In this document: positions 45,371 through 56,675 of the stretch, in pieces
Layout: the number at the start of each line of letters is the position of its first letter
Position numbering within the stretch: position 1 is the stretch's first letter
Assembly (NCBI RefSeq): GCF_024139115.2
Contig: NC_085139.1
Location: forward strand, 253,242,067-253,306,066
Source: Armigeres subalbatus
Lineage: Eukaryota; Arthropoda; Insecta; Diptera; Culicidae
Direction of reading: 5' to 3'
Length of the DNA: 64,000 bases
Position numbers and translations under genes: made by a program
The notes under the pieces: model-generated
The model's database searches: none
What the model was told of the DNA's origin: nothing
Seen by the model: the letters and a program-made list of their open reading frames with translations, nothing else

Positions 45371-46115
45371 AGTACTAAACTCGTCTTGGACTGTTGAAAA
45401 CATTCCACGAAAAGAGCTTAAATAATTTTTCTGATTCAAGCTAAAGCTGGTTGGTACTGGCGTCTAAGAGTTCCAGGGTAGTCGTCATTGGACTTGCAGC
45501 AGGGACTTCAGTCGGCTGCTCGGTGGGTTTTTCTCATGGAATGTTTTTCGGTGGCTTTCCGGGGTCAACCACCAAGAGCATTCGTTCAACACTAGGAGCC
45601 TCTCGTAACCAACGAACCAGTTGTCCTTCCATTGACAATCTGCTTGGTTAAATAGTGAGGGATAATATTGCTTTAAAAGTTACTCCCACATTTACCTGGT
45701 TAAAGCGATAGCGGTACATCGCTCAGGAGGGAGATCTTTCAAGTCGGCCCCTTGCACCACTACTGAAGGTGTACAGGAACCATAAAGTAAGTAAGTACAC
45801 ATTTGCCTATAAAAGAGGTCCGAAATCCTCCTTCATATAACACTCGGTGGCAAACCTCGTTAGACCAGTGCCCGCTGGATTTTACCGCTTCTCCTTCTGG
45901 CTCTTAGAGATTATTTCTCTACGGATAACAAACAGCCGTTCCAGGATCGGTATTAGGTCTATGAACTTTTTGTTTTGGAAACTATGCAATAAATCATTAA
46001 AGCAAATGAATACATGAGGAAGGTTGCTTCATGTGGTCGAAACTTTGCAGACATTATAATTGTTTTGACATAAGAAACTATAGTTTTAAAAAAATCCGTA
46101 ACTCAGAAATCGTAC
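45371..46115. other. Unattributed DNA left of array D
   Basis: A TATAAAAG box-like word at 45808-45815 lies without a convincing initiator or ORF after it. 45450-45650 has a 66-codon plus-strand frame and a Pro/Thr-rich minus-strand reading without recognised motifs. No gene is supported. Confidence 0.4.
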
Positions 46116-49100
46116 GTTTTCTTCTTGAAGGGAGGCTTTTGAGCCTCTTAAATTGAGGCTTTATAGTTTCTTTAATTGTGGCATCCGGACCTCTTTAAAT
46201 GAGTCTTCCGAGCCTCTTGAAGGGGGCTTCCGAGCCACATGTAAGGACGCTTCCGAGTCTCTTGGAAAAAGGCTCTGTTCCTACCAAGAGCTTCCGAGCC
46301 TCTTGAAAGGTGGCTTCCGGGCCTCTTAAAATGAGTCTTCCGAACCTCTTGAAGGGAGCTTCCGAGCCGTTTGTAAGGAGGCTTCCGTACATCTTAGAAG
46401 GAGGATTTTTGGGAGGAGGTTTCAGAGCCTCTTGGAAGGAGACTTACGAGCTTCTTAAAAAAAGGCTTCCGAGCCTCTTGGAATGATGCTTCCGAGCCTC
46501 TTGGAAGAATGCTTCCGAGCCTATTGGAAGGATGCTTCCGAGTCTCTTGGAAGGATGCTTCCGAGTCTCTTGGAAGTCTCTTCAGAGTCTTGGAAGGAGG
46601 CTTACGAGCCTCTTGGAGGAAGGCTTCCGAGCCTCGTGAAAGGAGACTTCCGAGCTTCCTGAAAGGAGGTTTCCGAGTCTTTTTCTGAGCCTCGTGAAAG
46701 TAGGTTTCCGAGCCTTTTGTAAGAAGGCTTCCGAGCCTCTTGAAGAAAGGGGGCATCCTTGTCTCTTGAAAGCAGGCTTCCAACGCTCTTGAAGGAGGTT
46801 TCCGAGCCTCTTGGAAGCAGGCTTCCGTGCCTCTTGGAAGCAGGCTTCCGAGCCTCTTGGAAGGAGACTTGTAAGCCTCTTAAAAAGAGACTTCAGGGCC
46901 TCCTTAAATTAGGCTTCCTAGCCTTTCGAAAGGAGGCTTTCGAGCTTCTTCAAATAAGGCTTCAGAGCGTCTAAAAAAGAGACTCCCAAGCCTCTTGAAC
47001 GGAGGCTTCCGAGCCTTTTTGAAAGAGGCTTCCGAGCCTCCTTCCAAGAGACCTCTTGGAGGAAGGCTTCCGAGCCTTCTGGAAGAAGGTTTCCGAGCTT
47101 CTTGAAAGGAGACTTCCGAGCCTCTTGAAAGGAGGCTTCCCAGCCTCTTTGAAGGATGCTCCGAGTCTCTTGAAAGGAGGCTTCTGAGCCTCTTGAATAG
47201 AGGCTTCCGAGCCTCTTGAAAGAAGGATTCCGAGCCTATTGAAAGGAGGCTCCTAACCCTCTTGAAAGAAGGCTTCCGAGCCTATTGAGAGGAGGCTTCC
47301 GAGCCTCTTGAAGGGGGGCTTCCAAGCAACTTGGAAGGAGGCTTCCGAGCGTCTTGGAAGGATGCTTCCGAGTCTCTTGGACAGAGGCTTCAGAGTCTTG
47401 GAAGGAGGCTTCCGAACCTCTTGGAGCCTCTTGAAAGGATGCTTCCGAGCCTCTTTGAAGGAAGCTTCCGAGCCTCTTTGAAGAAGGCTTTCGAGCATCT
47501 TGGAAGGAGGCTTCCAAGCCTCTTGGGAGGAGGCTTCCGAGCCTCTTAGAGGAAGACTTCCGAACCTTTCGGAAGGAGGCTTCCCAGCCTCTTAGAAGGA
47601 TGCTCCGAGTCTCTTGAAAGGGGGCTTCCGAGCCTCTTGGAAGGAGGCTTCCAACCCTCTTGAAAGGAGGTTTCCGATTCTATTGAAAGGAGGCTTCCGA
47701 GCCTATTGGAAGGACGCTTCCGAGTCTTTTGAAAGGAGACTTTTGAGCCTTTTAAAAGGAGACTACGGAGCCTCTTGAAATAAGACTTACAAGCCACTTA
47801 AAAGAAGGCTTTCAAGTCTCTGGAAATGAGGCTTCCGAGCCTTTCGAAAGGAGGCTTCCGAGCTTCTTAAAATAAGTCTTCCGAGCTACTTCAAATGTTT
47901 CTCCAGAGCCTCTCAAAAAGAGGCTCCCAAGCCTCCGAGCCTCTTCGAAGAAGGTTTCCAAGCCACTAGAAAGAAGTGATTCCTAGCCTTTTGGAAGGAG
48001 GCTTCCGAGCCTCTTGGAAGGAGGCTTCCGAGCCACTTGAGAGAAGAGATTTCGAGCCTCTTGGTAGGAGGCTTTTGAGCCTCTTGGAAGGAGACTTGAG
48101 CCACTTGGAAGGAGGCTTCCGAGCCTTTATGGAGGAGGCTTCCGAGCCCATTAGAGGAAGGCTTCCGAGCTTCTTGAAAGGAGACTTCCGAGCCTCTTGA
48201 AAGGAGGCTTCCCAGCCTCTTGGAGGGATGCGCCGAGTCTGTTGAAAGGAGGCTTCTGAGCCTCTTCTTCTGAGCTTCTGAGGCTTCTGAGGCTTCCGAG
48301 CCTCTTAAAAGGAGCTTCCGAGCTTCTTCAAATGAGGCTTCAGAGCCTCTAAAAAAGGCTCCCGAGCCTCTTGAAAGGAGGCTTCCGAGTCTCTTGAAAG
48401 GAGGCTTCCGAGCCTCTAAGAAGGATGCTCCGAGTCTCTTGAAAGGAGGCTTCCGAGCCTTTTGGAAGAAGGCTTCTAACCCTCTTGAAAGGAGTTTTCC
48501 GATTCCATTGAAAGGAGGCTTCCGAGCCTATTCCGAGCCTATCTCTTGGAAGGAGACTTTTGAGCCTTTTAAAAGGAGACTACGGAGCCTCTTGAAAAAA
48601 TACTTCCAAGTCACTTGAAAGAAGGCTTCCAAGCCTCTTGAAATAAGGCTTCCGAGCCTTTCGAAAGGAGGCTTCCGAGCTTCTTTAAATAGGACTTCCG
48701 AGCTACTTCAAATGAGGCTTCAGAGCCTCTCAAAAAGAGGCTCCCGAGTCACTTGAAAGGAGGCTTCCGAGTCTCTTTGAAGTAGGCTTCCGAGTCTCTT
48801 TGAAGGAGGCTTCCGAGTCACTTGAGAGAAAATATTTCGAGCTTCTTGAAAGGAGGCTTCCGAGCCTCTTGGAAGGAGGCTCCCGAGCCTCATGGAACGA
48901 GGCTTCTGATCCTTTTGAGAGAAGGGATTTCGAGCCTCTTGGAAGGAAACTACCGAGCCTCTTTGAAGGAGACTTCCGAGCCTCTTGGATGGAGGCTTTC
49001 GAGTTTCTTGGAAGGAAGTCTCCGAGCCTCTTGAAGAATGGGGGCTTCCGAGACTCTTGGAAGGAGCCTTGCGAGCCTCTTAAAAAGAGGCTTCCAGGCC

Positions 49101-52100
49101 TCTTAAAATGAGGTTTCCGAGCCTTTCGAAATAAGGCTTCCGAGCTTTTTCAAATGAGGCTTCAGAGACTCTAAAAAAGAAGCTCCCGAGCCTCTTGAAA
49201 GGAGTCTTGCGAGCCTCTTTGAAGTAGGCTTCCGAGTCTCTTTGAAGGAGGCGTCCGAGCCTCTTTGAAAAAGGCTTCCGAGCCTCTTTGAAGGAGGCTT
49301 CCGAGCCTCTTTGAAGGAGGCTTCCGAGCCTCTTGAAAGGAGGCTTCCGAGCCTCTTGAAAGGAGGCTTCCGAGCCTCTTGAAAGAAGGCTTCCGAGCCT
49401 CTTGAAAGGAGGCTTCCGAGCCGCTTGAAAAAAGGCTTCCGAGCCTCTTGAAAGGAGGCTTCCGAGCCTCTTGAAAGGAGGCTTCCGAGCCTCTTAAAAG
49501 GAGGCTTCCGAGCCTCTTGAAAGAAGGCTTTCGAGCCCCTCGAAAGGAGGCTTCCGAGCCTCTCGAAAGGAGGCTTCCGAGCCTCTTGAAAGAAGGCTTT
49601 CGAGCCTCTCGAAAGGAGGCTTCCAAGCCACTCGAAAGGAGGCTTCCGAGGCTCTTGAAAGGAGGCTTCCGAGCCTCTTGAAAGGAGGCTTCCGAGCTTT
49701 TTGAAGGGGGGCTTCCGAGCCTCTTTAAAGGAGGCTTCCGAGCCACTTGAAGGAGGCTTCCGAGCCTCTCAAAAGGAGGCTTCCGAGCCTCTTGAAAGGA
49801 GGCTTCCGAGCCTCTTGAAAGGAGGCTTCCGAGCCTCTTGGAAGGAGGCTTCCGAGCTTCTTGAAAGGAGGCTTCCGAGCCTCTTGAGAGGAGGCTTCCG
49901 AGCCTCTTGAAAGAAGGCTTCCGAGTCTCTTGAAAGGAGGCTTCCGAGCCTCTTCAAAGGAGGCTTCCGAGCCTCTTCAAAGGAGGCTTCTGAGCCTCTT
50001 CAAAGGAGGCTTCCGAGCCTCTTGAAAGGAGGCTTCCGAGCCACTTGAAAGGAGGCTTCCGAGCCTCTTGGAAGGAGAATTCCGAGCTTTGGAAGGAGAC
50101 TTCCGAGCCTCTTGGAAGGAGGCTTCCGAGCCTCTTGGAAGGAGGCTTCCGAGCCTCTTGGAAGGAGGCTTCCGAGCCTCTTGGAAGGAGGCTTTCGAGC
50201 CTCTTGGAAGGAGGCTTTGGAGCCTCTTGGAAGGTGGCTTTCGAGCCTCTTGGAAGGAGGCTTCCGAGCCTCTTGAAAGGAGGCTTCCGAGCCACTTGAA
50301 AGGAGGCTTCCGAGCCTCTTTGATATAGGCTTCCGAGCCTCATTGATATAGGCTTCCGAGCCTCTTGAAAGGAGGCGTATGAGCTTTTTCAAATGAGGCT
50401 TCTGAGCTTTTTCAAATGTGGCTTCAGAGCCTCTCAAAAAGAGGCTCCCGAGCCTCTTGAAAGGAGTCTTCCGAGCCTCTTTGAAATAGGGTTCCGATTC
50501 TCTTTAAAGGAGGCTTCCGAGTCTATTTGAAGGAGGCTTCCGAGCCTATTTGAAAGTAGGCTTCCGAGCCTCTTGAAAGGAGGCTTCCGAGCCTCTTGAA
50601 ATGAGGCTTCCGAGCCTCTTGAAAGGAGGCTTCCGAGCCTCTTGGAAGGAGGCTTCCGAGCCTCTTGGAAGGAGGCTTCCGATCCTCTTGGAAGGAGGCT
50701 TCCGAGCCTCTTGGAAGGAGGCTTCCGAGCCTCTTGGAAGGAGGCTTCCGAGCCTCTTGGAAGGAGGCTTCCGAGCCTCTTGAAAGGAGACTTCCGAGCC
50801 TCTTGAAAGGAGACTTCCGAGCCTCTTGAAAGGAGACTTCCGAGCCTCTTGAAAGGAGGCTTCCGAGCCTCTTGAAAGGAGGCTTCCGAGCCTCTTTGAA
50901 GTTGGCTTCCGAGCCTCTTTGAAGTTGGCTTCCGAGCCTCTTGAAAGGAGGCTTCCGAGCCACTTGAAAGGAGGCTTCCGAGCCTCTTGAAAGGAGGCTT
51001 CCGAGCCTCTTTTGAGTAGGCTTCCAAGCCTCTTGAAAGGAGGCTTCTGAGCTTTTTCAAATGAGGCTTCTGAGCTTTTTCAAATGAGGCTTCAGAGCCT
51101 CTCAAAAAGAGGCTCCCGAGCCTCTTGAAAGGAGTCTTCCGAGCCTCTTTGAAGTAGGGTTCCGAGTCTCTTTGAAGGAGGCTTCCGAGCCTATTTGAAG
51201 GAGGCTTCCGAGCCTCTTGAAAGTAGGCTTCCGAGTCTCTTGAAAGGAGGCTTCCGAGCCTCTTGAAAGGTGGCTTCAGAGCCTCTTGAAAGGAGGCTTC
51301 CGAGCCTCTTGAAGGGGGCTTTCGAGCCTCTTGAAAGGAGGCTTCCGAGCCTCTTGAAAGGAGGCTTCCTGAGCCTCTTGAAAGGAGGCTCTGAGCCTCT
51401 TGAAAGGAGGCTTCCGAGGCCTCTTGAAGGAGGCTTCCAGGCCTCTTGAAAGGAGGCTTCCGAGGCCTCTTGAAAGGAGGCTTCCAGGCCTCTTGAAAGG
51501 AGGCTTGAGGCCTCTTGAAAGGAGGCTTCCGAGCCTCTTGAAAGGAGGCTTCCTGAGTCTATTTGAAGGAGGCTTCCAGGCCTCTTGAAAGGGAGCTTCA
51601 GGCCTCTTGAAAGGAGGCTTCCAGGCCTCTTGAAAGGAGGCTTCCAGAGCCTCTTGAAAGGAGGCTTCCAGGCCTCTTGAAAGGAGGCTTGAGCCTCTTG
51701 AAAGGAGGCTCTGAGCCTCTTGAAAGGAGGCCTGAGCCTCTTGAAAGGAGGCTTGGCCTCTTGAAAGGAGGCCTGAGCCTCTTGAAAGGAGGCTTCCAAG
51801 CCTCTTGAAGGAGGCTTCCGAGCCTCTTGGAAGGAGGCTTCCGAGGCCTCTTGTAGGAGGCCTGAGCCTCTTGAAAGGGGACTTCCAGGCCTCTTGAAGG
51901 AGACTTGAGCCTCTTGAAAGGAGACTTCCAGGCCTCTTGAAGGAGGCTTGAGCCTCTTGAAAGGAGGCTTCCGAGCCTCTTTGAAGTTGGCTTCCGAGCC
52001 TCTTTGAAGTTGGCTTCCGAGCCTCTTGAAAGGAGGCTTCCGAGCCACTTGAAAGGAGGCTTCCGAGCCTCTTGAAAGGATGCTTCCGAGCCTCTTTTGA

Positions 52101-53800
52101 GTAGGCTTCCAAGCCTCTTGAAAGGAGGCTTCTGAGCTTTTTCAAATGAGGCTTCTGAGCTTTTTCAAATGAGGCTTCAGAGCCTCTCAAAAAGAGGCTC
52201 CCGAGCCTCTTGAAAGGAGTCTCCCGAGCCTCTTTGAAGTAGGGTTCCGAGTCTCTTTGAAGGAGGCTTCCGAGCCTATTTGAAGGAGGCTTCCGAGCCT
52301 CTTGAAAGTAGGCTTCCGAGTCTCTTGAAAGGAGGCTTCCGAGCCTCTTGAAAGGTGGCTTCAGAGCCTCTTGAAAGGAGGCTTCCGAGCCTCTTGAAGG
52401 GGGCTTTCGAGCCTCTTGAAAGGAGGCTTCCGAGCCTCTTGAAAGGAGGCTTCCGAGCCTCTTGAAAGGAGGCTTCCGAGCCTCTTGAAAGGAGGCTTCC
52501 GAGCCTCTTGAAAGGAGGCTTCCGAGCCTCTTGAAAGGAGGCTTCCGAGCCTCTTGAAAGGAGGCTTCCTGAGCCTCTTGAAAGGAGGCTTCTGAGCCTC
52601 TTGAAAGGAGGCTTGAGCCTCTTGAAGGAGGCTTCCGAGCCTCTTGAAGGAGGCTTCCGGGGCCTCTTGAAAGGAGGCTTGAGCCTCTTGAAAGGAGGCT
52701 TGAGCTCTTGAAAGGAGGCTCTGAGCCTCTTGAAGGGAGGCTCTGAGCCTCTTGAAGGAGGCTGAGCCTCTTGAAAGGAGGCTTCCTGAGCTCTTGAAAG
52801 GGCTTCCAGGCCTCTTGAAGGAGGCTTGAGCCTCTTGAAGGGAGGCTTCTGAGCCTCTGAAAGGAGGCTCTGAGCCTCTTGGAAAGGAGGCTTGAGCCTC
52901 TTGAAAGGAGGCTTCCTGAGCCTCTTGAAAGGAGGCTTCCGGGCCTCTTGAAGGGCTTCCAGGCCTCTTGAAAGGAGGCTTCCGAGCCTCTTGAAGGAGG
53001 CTTCCAGGCCTCTTGAAAGGAGGCTTCTGAGCCTCTTGAAAGGAGGCTTGAGCCTCTTGAAAGGAGGCTTGAGCCTCTTGAATGGAGGCTCTGAGCCTCT
53101 TGAAAGGAGGCTTCCTGAGCCTCTTGAAAGGAAGCTCTGAGCCTCTTGAAAGGAAGGCTTCCTGAGCCTCTTGAAAGGAGGCTTCCTGGCCTCTTGAAAG
53201 GAGGCTTCCAGCCTCTTGAAAGGAGGCCTGAGCCTCTTCAAAGAAGGCTTCCAGACCACTTGAAAGGAGGCTTCCAGGCCTCTTGAAAGGAGGCTTCAGG
53301 CCTCTTGAAGGAGGCTTCCGAGCCTCTTGAAAGGAGGCTTCCGAGCCTCTTGAAAGGAGGCTTCCGAGCCTCTTGAAAGGAGGCTTTCGAGCTTTGGAAG
53401 GAGGATTCCGAGCCTCTTGGAAGGAGGCTTCCGAGCCTCTTGGAAGGAGGCTTCCGAGCCTCTTGGAAGGAGGCTTCCGAGCCTCTTGGAAGGAGGCTTC
53501 CGAGCCTCTTGGAAGGAAACTTCCGAGCTTTGGAAGGAGGCTTCCGAGCCTCTTGAAAGGAGGCTTCCGAGCCTCTTGAAAGGAGGCTTCCGAGCCTCTT
53601 GAAAGGAGGCTTCCGAGCCCCTTGGAAGGAGGCTTCCGAGCCTCTTGGAAGGAGGCTTCCGAGCCTCTTGGAAGGAGGCTTCCGAGCCTCTTGGAAGGAG
53701 GCTTCCGAGCCTCTTTGAAGGAGGCTTTCGAGCTTCTTGGAAGGAGGCTTTCGAGCTTCTTGGAAGGAGGCTTCCGAGCATTGGAAGGAGGCTTCAGGTG
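46116..53800 (-). repeat. Array D: 23-bp minisatellite of the array B family, minus orientation, with higher-order repeats
   Basis: The plus strand reads GAGGCTTCCGAGCCTC with linker TTGAAAG, the exact complement of the array B unit. 46116-49200 is diverged; 49200-51350 and 52430-52560 are homogeneous; 51360-51960 and 52560-53300 contain shortened units (AGGCCTCTTGAAAGG) like those of array B. A TTGGAAG linker variant forms blocks (about 50070-50250, 50630-50770, 53395-53520, 53610-53760) and, lacking TGA, opens the plus-strand frames there. A marker, TTCAGAGCCTCTCAAAAAG or close variants after a TTCAAATG word, recurs about eight times (near 46951, 47891, 48328, 48716, 49158, 50423, 51091 and 52176). 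All long frames are repeat translations. Confidence 0.95.
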
Positions 53801-53924
53801 AAAGTTTTCAGTTCAAAATTTGAAAATCCGTGTAAAAAAAGTTCTATGATTTCTCTACGAATCATGCAAAATGGAGCAACTTTGCAAAAAATTCGAATGG
53901 GATTTTTTTACACGGCCGTCCACT

Positions 53925-53996
53925 GCCTACCAGTGGGAATCGAACCCACACCTACCAATACGCTAGACAGGTGCTCTACCACTTTGCTACGGTAAA
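53925..53996 (-). pseudogene. tRNA-Ala(AGC)-like sequence, probable pseudogene
   Basis: A 72-nt cloverleaf on the minus strand: acceptor TTTACCG with TGGTAGG (all pairs possible with G-U), D arm GCAAAGTGGTAGAGC (two stem mismatches), anticodon loop CTAGCGT giving AGC (Ala) on a stem with one T-T mismatch, and a perfect T arm GTGGG-TTCGATT-CCCAC. The D-loop AGTGGTAGAG and anticodon fit tRNA-Ala, but the acceptor and stem mismatches argue against full function. Confidence 0.6.
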
Positions 53997-54228
53997 CTTA
54001 ATGCTGCCCTTATTTAGTTACCTTAATGGTAATGTAATAGATACGGTTCAGCACATAGCGGTACAGCTCATTTTGATAGCGTATGGCTATTCGGTCTGAG
54101 TGTAGTAGAGTTCGGCTTTGTCCCACAACATTTTTGCATATTTCATCAATATTCTCCTCCTCAAAACACATGTTTTCGATCTTCAACATTGTTTTCACAT
54201 AGTAAAAAGTAAGATAAAAGTCGATAAC

Positions 54229-54474
54229 CTAAACTGCATTGTCTGTTGGATGAATCAGACGGAACTTCTTGGCTGAACCTTGCGGTTGAAGTAATTCCTC
54301 ACGGTTGTTTTTTTCGCTGCCAGCTTGCCACTGGGTCGTCTGGGTCTCCTTGAACGATTTTGCCACATGGGACGCGGTCGAATTGTCGATTCTCAATTGT
54401 TTCGCGATCAGCCTTTGGTCTGGATTTTCCTCGACTGCGCTCATAATTTTTGTAGAAGCACTTCTTGCTTGAAG
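54229..54474 (-). pseudogene. Tc1/mariner-like transposase fragment (N-terminal helix-turn-helix)
   Basis: The minus-strand frame reads IMSAVEENPDQRLIAKQLRI then DNSTASHVAKSFKE, which has the shape of the first helix-turn-helix DNA-binding motif of Tc1/mariner transposases (ENP then an (R/L)AK-type helix then a ST-HV recognition helix), followed by a basic QAGSEKNNREE stretch resembling the GSGRK linker. No catalytic DDE/D region is present, and the frame stops at 54229. Recognition is by pattern only. Confidence 0.4.
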
Positions 54475-56470
54475 GTTATCTCTATAGCCACAATTAGTTT
54501 CAATCAGAGTTGAATTAAAATTTGGTCCAAATTTTGTTATTCGAAATGGATTAAATCAGACATTGCATTTTGATGTGATGGCCGAATCATTGTTTTAACA
54601 ATACCGCAATCACGTAGCGTACCTTTGGCGCATCGCTATCGAGAATCATTTTCATCTGTTTATTGTCTAACATTCTGACTACGTGCATGGCCCATCGCCG
54701 GCGCTCGTCCGATTTTTATTGTCCGGTCATTGTTCAGGTCTCGTATCCGAAGAATAGCAAACACCATTAGATCAAAACGGTCTTGTGGTCCCAAATCGAA
54801 CAAAACTTATTTAAATCTGTACATAACATAACAGTACAAAGTAATCTCAGATGTCTCAAGGGCATCCCTAAGCAAAATCAACAACTGAACTCAAATCTAA
54901 TAATGCGATGATAATCTTCAACAATCCTACCAAAAGCAATGGCTCAAGTGTCACTACTTAGCTACCCACTTTCATTAGATTACACCACTTTGGTGGGGCC
55001 TGCGTTGCATGCGTTAACTTATCCAAACCATTTGACCACAGAGACAGTTTAACAGCTAAAGCGCCTTTCCCCTTGGCTCGTTAGCTCGGACCTTAGATCT
55101 CGTCGACTGCACCTATGAGACATATAATCATGAGGAAACATCGACGAACAGCCTCCAATCGGTCGGATTGCCCCTTCCGCGCCGCGAACAGAACTCCGGG
55201 CTCTCGTTCGCCATTTCGTCGCAATCTGGCGATGTTAACACAAACGTTCAAGCGAGCCCCTTGAACGGCTGCCTTCCAGTCAGTGCAGTAAAAGTGAAAG
55301 AAGCCCACATTGCTGCTCCAATATGCGAGTTAGGCTATTTATCGTCTCGGTCGCTTCCTTCATCGGAGCCGCTCGAGAGTTTGAATGATTAGGCAACCAA
55401 CAACGTGTGTGTTTCTGTTACTCGTCGTTTAGTAGTAACGTGTTTTCCTAGCGCACAGGTTCAGTGCGATTTGATGCGCGGCGGCGGCGGCAAACTGCCA
55501 AAGACTTTTCTTTCTCTCTATCTGCGGTCAGATTTGAAAGACGAACCAAACGGTGGAAATCGCGTTACTTTGTGGTTGAAATCTGGTTTGTGTACCTTTC
55601 TCCAATAAGACGAGGGGTGTCCGGATTGATTTTAATATGATTATAAAGACTGTATTCATGCTTTTCATTAATCACTCTTAAGTCTTAAAAATCGTGTGGG
55701 TTCATAAAAGTTCGAACTCTTAGGTTGTCATTCATGTTCATCAATCTTTACGGACTACTCAGTGCGTTTGACCAACCATTTATCTATTCCATCTGTAACC
55801 TTCTTCTGCTGCATTCCACTCGGAATTCAAAGCGCCAAATTTTATCGGATTTCCCTGAAATTTACACTCACCGAAAATCAATGCCAATCACTTTGCAATT
55901 GCCTGTCTTGTCATACGACACGACAAGATCTTTACGGGCGCCATCCCTCCCCTCTTTTCCTCCAAGAATTAGAGTAGGGTGGATTGGCTACGTTCGGTCA
56001 AGTTGGCTTTGGTCGTGTGTTGCTGGGTCAGCGACACCACCGCGTACAGTTTTATCATCGCCCGTATCGTAATGGTTGTTGTTAGTGCGTGATGTAATTG
56101 CGGAGCGATTGCAACCACTGGCAGGCACATGCCGGTGGCAAAGGCGGTCGGATATTGGTGATGAAGGTGTCACTTTCTGGTCTGCCAAGTTATTTTCAGC
56201 AAGTAGGTACTATGGCCTATTGTGTACTCGAAAATCGACCTTTGCTTGGTTTTTGTACCCGAGTAAAAAGTCCGATTGCATCATTTTAAATTGTATTTGT
56301 TATGTAGTAATTATACGTGCTGAATTTTATGGGGAATAAAAAATATATGGTACAGAGACGAGATCAAAGGCAACTTATCGTTTTCGTTGGGCTTTTCCTT
56401 TCCTTATGTCATTTTCGAACTGATTGCGAACGGTTTGTTTGTTTTTTGTTTGAAGCTGCCTGTGCAGTAA
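54475..56470. other. Unattributed DNA
   Basis: No gene could be supported. A minus-strand reading RRWAMHVVRM near 54690 is reminiscent of the WAGHVARM stretch of the RTE-like elements but is too short to call. 55100-55500 is CpG-rich with TCAGTGCAG words (initiator-like, 55278) and no convincing ORF. Confidence 0.4.
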
Positions 56471-56595
56471 CAGTTTTTTCCTCCGGAAATCAAATTTTGT
56501 GTGTTCCGTGCTCATTTGTATCGTATTTTGTGTTGCATCCATCTCGTACATGCTGCAATCGTTTCTTCCTTTAACTGCTACCATTCATCGTTATA
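56471..56595 (-). mobile_element. Old RTE-like retrotransposon fragment
   Basis: Read on the minus strand, with stops, the sequence gives QLKEETIAACTRWMQHKIRY followed by ARNTQNLI, aligning with QLVEEKNTAWARLLQHRTRA and ARNRQNSIFRRKK of the copy at 1-1115. The DNA words TCCGGAAAATC and TTGTGTGTTCCG also align. It is a strongly decayed fragment of about 40 codons. Confidence 0.7.
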
Positions 56596-56627
56596 TACGG
56601 GGACACCGAGGACTACTTTTTATAATG

Positions 56628-56675
56628 CACGAGAAAGAAACCATTACCGCCAGGTGGATTAATCAGGGTTTTTAT
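56628..56675 (+). mobile_element. Terminal fragment of the element seen at 27081-27950
   Basis: GCACGAGAAAG followed by ACCGCCAGGTGGATTAATC and GGGTTTTT matches the right end of the 27-kb element (27905-27950) with few differences. Only the terminus is present. Confidence 0.75.

Noticed and set aside
45808..45815. TATAAAAG as a promoter
   Set aside because: No initiator at the usual distance and no downstream gene; expected by chance in AT-rich DNA.
54010..54198. 62-codon minus-strand ORF
   Set aside because: Short, no recognised motif, next to a tRNA-like relic; not supportable as a gene.
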